This document shows positions 59,990 to 64,000 of a stretch of DNA of 64,000 nt, one piece after another. The DNA comes from an uncultured Bacilli bacterium (lineage in GTDB: Bacteria; Bacillota_I; Bacilli_A; RF39; UBA660). A model generated the notes under the pieces. That model made no database searches, was not told the DNA's origin, and was given only the letters and a program-made list of their open reading frames with translations. Location of the stretch: assembly GCA_934098565.1 (NCBI GenBank), contig CAKOON010000001.1, positions 62,001 to 126,000 on the forward strand, written 5' to 3'. The position numbers were made by a program, and so were the translations under genes. The stretch's first letter is position 1. Each line of letters starts with the position of its first letter.

Positions 59990-60571
59990 ATGAAAATTAA
60001 TTCAGTAACATTGCAAAGCTTAGCGGTTAGAGAGTCCCAATATCCCAGTGAAAATTTACCGGAATTTTTACTTGTTGGGAGAAGTAATGTTGGGAAGAGT
60101 AGTTTTATTAATACTTTAATAAATCGGAAGAATTTTGCTCATACTTCTAGTAAACCAGGGAAAACACAGACTTTGAATTTTTATAATGTTAATGAAAACT
60201 TTTATTTGGTTGATGTTCCAGGGTATGGTTATGCTTCAGTTGATAAACAAACACAAGCTAAATTTGGTTTGATGATTGAAGAATACTTGATGAATAGAGA
60301 AGCTTTAAAGAGAGTGTTTTTGATTATTGATTATCGTAATAAACCAATGGAAGATGATTTACTAATGTATAATTTCTTAAAGTATTATCATAAAGAAGTG
60401 ACTATTGTTGCTACTAAGTATGATAAAGTTTCGCAGTCGAAACGAGCTAAGGTTGAAAAAGTTTTAAATAGTAGTTTTGATTTACAAGATACTGATAATA
60501 TTATTTACTTTTCTTCAGTAACTAAAGAGGGCAAAGACAAGGTTATGAATATTATCAATTCTTATCTTTAA
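59990..60571 (+). CDS. engB: Ribosome-biogenesis GTPase EngB (YsxC/YihA)
   Basis: The 193-residue single-domain GTPase has G1 GRSNVGKSSF, G2 near TSSKPGKTQTLNF, G3 DVPGYG and G4 TKYDKV. It ends in FSSVTKEGKDKV. EngB helps assemble the large ribosomal subunit and is essential in Bacillus. GAGGTG lies before ATG. In Bacillus it follows lonA and clpX; here it stands alone with its own promoter and terminator. Confidence 0.94.
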   Translation: MKINSVTLQSLAVRESQYPSENLPEFLLVGRSNVGKSSFINTLINRKNFAHTSSKPGKTQTLNFYNVNENFYLVDVPGYGYASVDKQTQAKFGLMIEEYLMNREALKRVFLIIDYRNKPMEDDLLMYNFLKYYHKEVTIVATKYDKVSQSKRAKVEKVLNSSFDLQDTDNIIYFSSVTKEGKDKVMNIINSYL

Positions 60572-60593
60572 TAACTAGTGATAGTTATTTTTT
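60570..60593 (+). terminator. Terminator of engB
   Basis: AATAACTA/TAGTTATT with GTGA loop, followed by T residues. Confidence 0.85.
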
Positions 60594-60699
60594 CTTTACT
60601 TATCATTAATTTCAAGTATAATTTAAGTAGATGAATAAAAATTAAACAGTAGAAAGGAATTAATCTGTAGAAATAACAATTAATAATTGAGGTGTTCTG

Positions 60700-61887
60700 A
60701 TGATAATTTGGATTTCTAAAAGATTAATGGGGTTTGATAAAATGAAAAAGATAACTATTCTTTCCTTACATTTAGGATACGGGGGAGCGGAAAGGTGTAT
60801 TACTAACTTAGCTAATAGTTTGGTTGATACTTATAAAGTGGAGATTTTATCAGTTTATAAGTTATATGAGGAGCCAGCTTTTTTCTTAGATAAACGGGTT
60901 AATGTGAGATATTTAACTAACGTTAAGCCTAATAGAGATGATATTCGGTATGATTTAAAACATTTTAAAATATTTAGTTTAGTTAAAGACTTCTTTTATG
61001 CTTTAAAGGTGTTGTATCAAAAGAGAAGAAGAACTATTGATGCAATAGATGCTTGTGATAGTGATATTATTTTGAGTACAAAGGTTTATTTTAATAAGCT
61101 TTTAGGAGAGTATAAGAATACTGGGGTCAAAGCGATTGGCTGGGAACATAATTATAATAATCATACTAAGAAAGAGATTAGAGAGTTTGTTAAGTCTTGT
61201 CATCACCTTGATGAAGTGGTAATGGTTAATAAAGAGTTAAAAGATTTTTATGAAAAAGAATTTAGGAAGAATAAGATATCTTGTAAAGTTAGGTATATTC
61301 CTAATTATATTGATAGTTTAAGTAAGACTAAGAGTTCTTTAGAAAGTAATAATCTTATTAGTGTAGGGCGTTTAGAAGCTGTTAAAGGTTTTACGGACTT
61401 AATTAAAGTTATGCAACTAGTGGATTTGAATTATCAAGGAGTTCATTTGACTTTGGTTGGTGATGGTAAAGAAAAAGATAATATTTTTAAAGAAGTTGTT
61501 AAAGACAATTTGACTAGTAAAGTTAAGATGACAGGCTATTTATTTCAAGAAGATATTGATAAGCTTTATGATGAGGCGGCTATTTATGTTATGACTAGTC
61601 ATTCGGAGTCTTTCGGTCTTGTTATGTTAGAGGCCATGGCTCATGGATTGCCGGTCGTAGCGTTTTCGTCGGCCGAAGGGGCTAGGGAACTTATTAAAGA
61701 TGGTTATAATGGTTATTTAATTGATAATCGTAATGAACATGAGATGGCAGAAAAAATAGTTAGTCTTCTTAAAAATCGTAAGACTTTAAAAGAGATGGGG
61801 AAGAATGCTCTAAAGGTTGCTGATACTTATACTAAAGATGAAGTCATTAAGAAGTGGGTAGAGTTGTTTAATGAAGAAACTAAGTAA
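60700..61887 (+). CDS. Family 4 glycosyltransferase
   Basis: ATG 60700 has GAGGTG 5 nt upstream; a shorter start at 60742 (MKKITIL) would match other family members better in length. The 395 residues form two Rossmann halves. The N-terminal motif LHLGYGGAERCITNLA is typical of GT4, and the C-terminal half has ISVGRLEAVKGFTDLI, LVGDGKE, HSESFGLVMLEAMAHGLPVVAF (the EX7E nucleotide-sugar site) and a helical end. It adds a sugar to a polysaccharide or lipid-linked chain. It overlaps the O-antigen-ligase-like gene by 17 bp, so the two work in one pathway. Confidence 0.9.
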   Translation: MIIWISKRLMGFDKMKKITILSLHLGYGGAERCITNLANSLVDTYKVEILSVYKLYEEPAFFLDKRVNVRYLTNVKPNRDDIRYDLKHFKIFSLVKDFFYALKVLYQKRRRTIDAIDACDSDIILSTKVYFNKLLGEYKNTGVKAIGWEHNYNNHTKKEIREFVKSCHHLDEVVMVNKELKDFYEKEFRKNKISCKVRYIPNYIDSLSKTKSSLESNNLISVGRLEAVKGFTDLIKVMQLVDLNYQGVHLTLVGDGKEKDNIFKEVVKDNLTSKVKMTGYLFQEDIDKLYDEAAIYVMTSHSESFGLVMLEAMAHGLPVVAFSSAEGARELIKDGYNGYLIDNRNEHEMAEKIVSLLKNRKTLKEMGKNALKVADTYTKDEVIKKWVELFNEETK

Positions 61888-63085
61888 GTTTTTAGATTTA
61901 GGGGTTGCAATTTTTATTATCATGCAACCTATCTTGGATAGTCTATCTTATCTGCAGGGTAGGTATCTACCTAATTTCATTAGTCTTTCTAGTCTTATAA
62001 GAACACTTTTTCTGGGATTGATGATAATTGTTTTACTATGTAAAGATAAAAGAAAAGAAGTTTTTATTCTCTTGATATTTTTTATTACTTATTTAGGGGG
62101 ACAGGTTCTTTTAAATAAGAATAGTCTTTTTAGTAGTCTTAATAGTTTACTGACGGTGTTTTATTTACCGGTTAGTTTATTGTTCTTTAAGAATAGAGAG
62201 AATAGGTATTTAAATTTACGAGTAATAACTTATATTTACTTAGGATATCTTAGTTTAATTATTGTCCCTTATCTTTTTAAATACGGTAATTATGCCAGTA
62301 ATTTCTATGAGGGAAAAAGTGGGTTTTATGGCCTTTTTTATGGGGGTAATGAGATTAGTAATATTCTGGTTATTTTGTTGCCTTTAGTAATAGAGTATTT
62401 AAAAGAGAGAAAAAATTCACTTCTAGTAATACTCGTGTTCTTAGAGCTAATGGGATGTATCTATTTAGTAGGGACAAAGACTATTATTATAGGAAGTATC
62501 TTAGTTAGTATTTATTATTTAGGGAAGTATTATAAGTCTTTGGATAAAAGATTTAGAAGATTGTTAGTAAGTTTGGGAGTTATAGGAATTATTCTACTTA
62601 TTATAGTTTTACCGAGGTTAAATGTTTATAAGAATATTATGATGGCTATTAACTATTATAATTTAAGTATTAGGGAAATCTTTAGTCTTAAAGGTTTAGA
62701 TAAGTTGGTTTTTAGTGGCAGATTAGATATTTTAGGAAAAGTTAATGGTCTTTATATGAAGAGTAATTGGAGTAATATTTTTTTAGGACTAAGTAATAGT
62801 TATGTTAATGTTTATAAGGGAATTGAAATAGATATTTTTGATATTTTTTATACAGTTGGTATTTTAGGGATAGGAGTTTATATTTATTTAAGTTATAAAG
62901 GTTTAAAGAAAATTATGATAAAAGAACCTTACTTAGTTAGTTTAGTTTTAGGTATTTTGATTTCTTTGGTAACAGGTCATGTTTTGATGAGTCCTAATGT
63001 TAGTATTTATTTAGGAGTACTTTTGTTACTTAATAATAATTCTAAGAAGATAAAAGATAAAAGAAAAAATAGTTATGGAAGATAA
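61871..63085 (+). CDS. O-antigen ligase / Wzy-type polymerase-like membrane protein
   Basis: The 404 residues form ten or more membrane helices with a large outside loop (about 235-330) between later helices. A GFYGLFYGGNEISNILVILLP segment in a mid-membrane helix and a SGRLDIL motif in the loop fit the O-antigen ligase/polymerase superfamily, which acts on undecaprenyl-linked glycans at the outer face. It overlaps the GT4 gene by 17 bp. Substrate and exact role (ligase or polymerase) are not decided by the sequence. Confidence 0.78.
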   Translation: MKKLSKFLDLGVAIFIIMQPILDSLSYLQGRYLPNFISLSSLIRTLFLGLMIIVLLCKDKRKEVFILLIFFITYLGGQVLLNKNSLFSSLNSLLTVFYLPVSLLFFKNRENRYLNLRVITYIYLGYLSLIIVPYLFKYGNYASNFYEGKSGFYGLFYGGNEISNILVILLPLVIEYLKERKNSLLVILVFLELMGCIYLVGTKTIIIGSILVSIYYLGKYYKSLDKRFRRLLVSLGVIGIILLIIVLPRLNVYKNIMMAINYYNLSIREIFSLKGLDKLVFSGRLDILGKVNGLYMKSNWSNIFLGLSNSYVNVYKGIEIDIFDIFYTVGILGIGVYIYLSYKGLKKIMIKEPYLVSLVLGILISLVTGHVLMSPNVSIYLGVLLLLNNNSKKIKDKRKNSYGR

Positions 63086-63179
63086 GAATATTTCTAAAAT
63101 ATCAATTTCTTTTAGGAAGCTAGATAAGAGTAAGGTCTTTAAAATATTTGAGTTGCTAGATATAGATGATATGATATGA
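63075..63179 (+). CDS. Possible micro-ORF, 34 aa
   Basis: ATG 63075 lies inside the end of the membrane-protein gene (11-bp overlap). The frame reads MEDKNISKISISFRKLDKS, and the peptide ends LLDIDDMI. Its stop overlaps the ATG of the next micro-ORF (ATATGATATGA). It could be the first half of a small split gene. There is no known family. Confidence 0.35.
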   Translation: MEDKNISKISISFRKLDKSKVFKIFELLDIDDMI

Positions 63180-63301
63180 TTATGTATCTTGATGATGAGT
63201 ATGAATTATTAAAGAAGATTGAAGTTAAGTTCCCAACCGATGATTATGAATTCAGAAGAATATATATAGTTAAAGACTTATTTAATTCGTTAGAGAGTTA
63301 A
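63176..63301 (+). CDS. Possible micro-ORF, 41 aa, ending in a terminator
   Basis: The frame starts MIMYLDDEYELLKKIEVKF and ends VKDLFNSLES. It is charged and soluble. The stop codon is inside the stem of a strong terminator, as with several real genes in this window, which supports expression. The overlap with the preceding micro-ORF suggests that the two were or are one coding unit. Confidence 0.4.
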   Translation: MIMYLDDEYELLKKIEVKFPTDDYEFRRIYIVKDLFNSLES

Positions 63302-63315
63302 GTAAGTCTTTTTTT
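63275..63315 (+). terminator. Strong intrinsic terminator
   Basis: GACTTATTTAA (63275-63285) pairs with TTAAGTAAGTC (63298-63308) over 11 bp with one wobble; seven T follow. Confidence 0.85.
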
Positions 63316-63329
63316 ATGGATAAGAGAGT

Positions 63330-63382
63330 TCTATATAAATAATGAAAAGTTTCTAAAGTCTTATTATTTCTTAAGAATATAG
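63330..63382 (+). repeat. Dispersed 53-bp repeat, copy 2
   Basis: It starts TCTATATAAATAATGAAAA and ends GAATATAG. It lies 15 bp after a terminator T-run, as copy 1 does (12 bp), and upstream of cse60. Confidence 0.7.
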
Positions 63383-63478
63383 GATACCTAAATATTAAAA
63401 AAAATACAAGTTAAATTCGACTTAATATGACAAAATAATTATGGGTATTTGGTGTATCCTATAGATAGAGATGATAAT

Positions 63479-63652
63479 ATGAGAGTTAAAGTGTTTGATT
63501 GTGAGCATGAAAAAGATTTGGAAAGTGATATTAATATGTTTCTTGCCGATGATACTTATGATATAATTGATATCAAGTACTGTGTTTCGACATCGATGTT
63601 TTCTGAGGAACAGATTTATTGTTATTCGGCGATGGTGATATACAAATGTTAA
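63479..63652 (+). CDS. cse60: Sporulation protein Cse60 family
   Basis: I start at ATG 63479; the TTG at 63449 gives only an N-terminal extension without a ribosome-binding site. The 57 residues read MRVKVFDCEHEKDLESDIN, then DIIDIKYCVSTSMFSEEQIYC, and end SAMVIYKC. This is the pattern of Cse60 proteins: a conserved EHEKDLE near the start and the EEQIYC(F/Y)SAM(L/V)IY end. In Bacillus cse60 is a sigma-E-dependent gene of unknown function. The gene lies just before a SpoVB-like gene, adding to the sporulation-related set. Confidence 0.8.
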   Translation: MRVKVFDCEHEKDLESDINMFLADDTYDIIDIKYCVSTSMFSEEQIYCYSAMVIYKC

Positions 63653-63666
63653 GGAAGTGGTCGACT

Positions 63667-64000
63667 TTGAAAAAAAGTTCGTTTATTGAAGGAACATTCA
63701 TTGCAACTTTAGCAATAGTTATTGTAAAAATTATGGGAATGCTTTATGTAATTCCTTTTTATGCGATTGTAGGAACAACAGGGGCGGCTTTATACTCTTA
63801 TGCTTATAATATTTATAATATTTTTTTAGATATATCAACAGTCGGATTACCCATTGCCATTTCAAAGATTACTAATGAGTTTCATACTTTGAAAATGTAT
63901 GATGCGAAAAAAAGAGCTTATGATATTGCCATTAAGATTATGCGTTTTATTTCGGTAGGAATTTTTATTATTTTGTTTATTTTTGCTTATCCAATAGCGT
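63667..64000 (+). CDS. SpoVB/MurJ-like lipid flippase, cut by the right edge
   Basis: A TTG at 63667 follows AAGGAAG; an in-frame ATG at 63646 overlaps the stop of cse60 and is possible. The visible 111 residues read KKSSFIEGTFIATLAIVIVK, then GMLYVIPFYAIVGTTGAALYSYAYNIY, then STVGLPIAISKITNEF. They form about three membrane helices of the MOP (MATE/MviN) superfamily, SpoVB/YtgP branch. These proteins move lipid-linked peptidoglycan precursors or polysaccharide units across the membrane; SpoVB is used in spore cortex formation. The rest lies outside the window. Confidence 0.82.
   Translation, partial: MKKSSFIEGTFIATLAIVIVKIMGMLYVIPFYAIVGTTGAALYSYAYNIYNIFLDISTVGLPIAISKITNEFHTLKMYDAKKRAYDIAIKIMRFISVGIFIILFIFAYPIA

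Noticed and set aside
1..64000. CRISPR array, rRNA genes, insertion sequences or prophage
   Set aside because: No regular direct repeats with spacers, no rRNA signatures, no transposase or integrase motifs were found.

Overview
The window is about 30% GC by eye and is read with the standard code: TGA works as a stop (for example at 15948-15950) and Trp is TGG. The gene content points to a low-GC Bacillota, probably a Bacilli/Erysipelotrichia-like gut lineage, although the exact taxon cannot be fixed from sequence alone. It has a Gram-positive dcw-type pair (PBP-mraY), a YbxB-like methyltransferase in front of rpoB, CIRCE/HrcA control of the heat-shock operon, and several sporulation-associated genes: gerE, an orphan spoIIIAH, a CotD-like coat gene, cse60 and a SpoVB-like flippase. 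The organism is therefore a spore former or the recent descendant of one.

Layout. 1-3.7 kb: two tandem paralogues made of about 75-residue repeats that resemble sigma-70 region 4. The first runs off the left edge; the second is frameshifted at a T7 run. 3.9-6.3 kb: two membrane proteins of unknown function and a Nudix hydrolase. 6.6-9.3 kb: a divergent DXS-like thiamine-diphosphate enzyme, then gerE, spoIIIAH and tRNA-Glu(CTC) on the minus strand. 9.6-13.6 kb (minus strand): a membrane protein, mraY and a class B PBP. 13.8-21 kb: a duplicated GT2 pair, an alpha/beta-hydrolase-like protein, an unknown protein, a GT28 diglucosyl-lipid-type transferase and a divergent transketolase. 21-22.5 kb: an XRE repressor and a glycine-rich exported protein that diverge across two palindromic operators. 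22.7-27 kb: a GtrA/GalE/HTH-TM/GtrB/GT-C surface-glycosylation operon. 27-36 kb: an rRNA methyltransferase, a SWIM-SNF2 ATPase, an RDD protein, an LppM-like lipoprotein, a UvrX-type polymerase with YolD, and tRNA-Ala. 36.7-41 kb: an unknown gene, two FAD oxidoreductases, a GNAT acetyltransferase and tRNA-Met. 41.4-56 kb: a housekeeping block, YbxB-like methyltransferase-rpoB-rpoC followed directly by hrcA-grpE-dnaK-pepF-dnaJ. 56-64 kb: a surface protein, a small zincin, ffh, a CotD-like coat gene, engB, GT4 plus an O-antigen-ligase-like protein, two micro-ORFs, cse60 and the start of a SpoVB-like gene cut by the right edge.

The least explained signals are the sigma-4-like repeat proteins with a homopolymer frameshift; a dispersed repeat of about 53 bp in three intergenic regions; two TPP enzymes that lack canonical catalytic histidines; the XRE palindrome pair in front of the glycine-rich protein; and RpoB carrying Asp at the His526 position. 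Most transcription units end in clear intrinsic terminators, many of which overlap the stop codon of the preceding gene.
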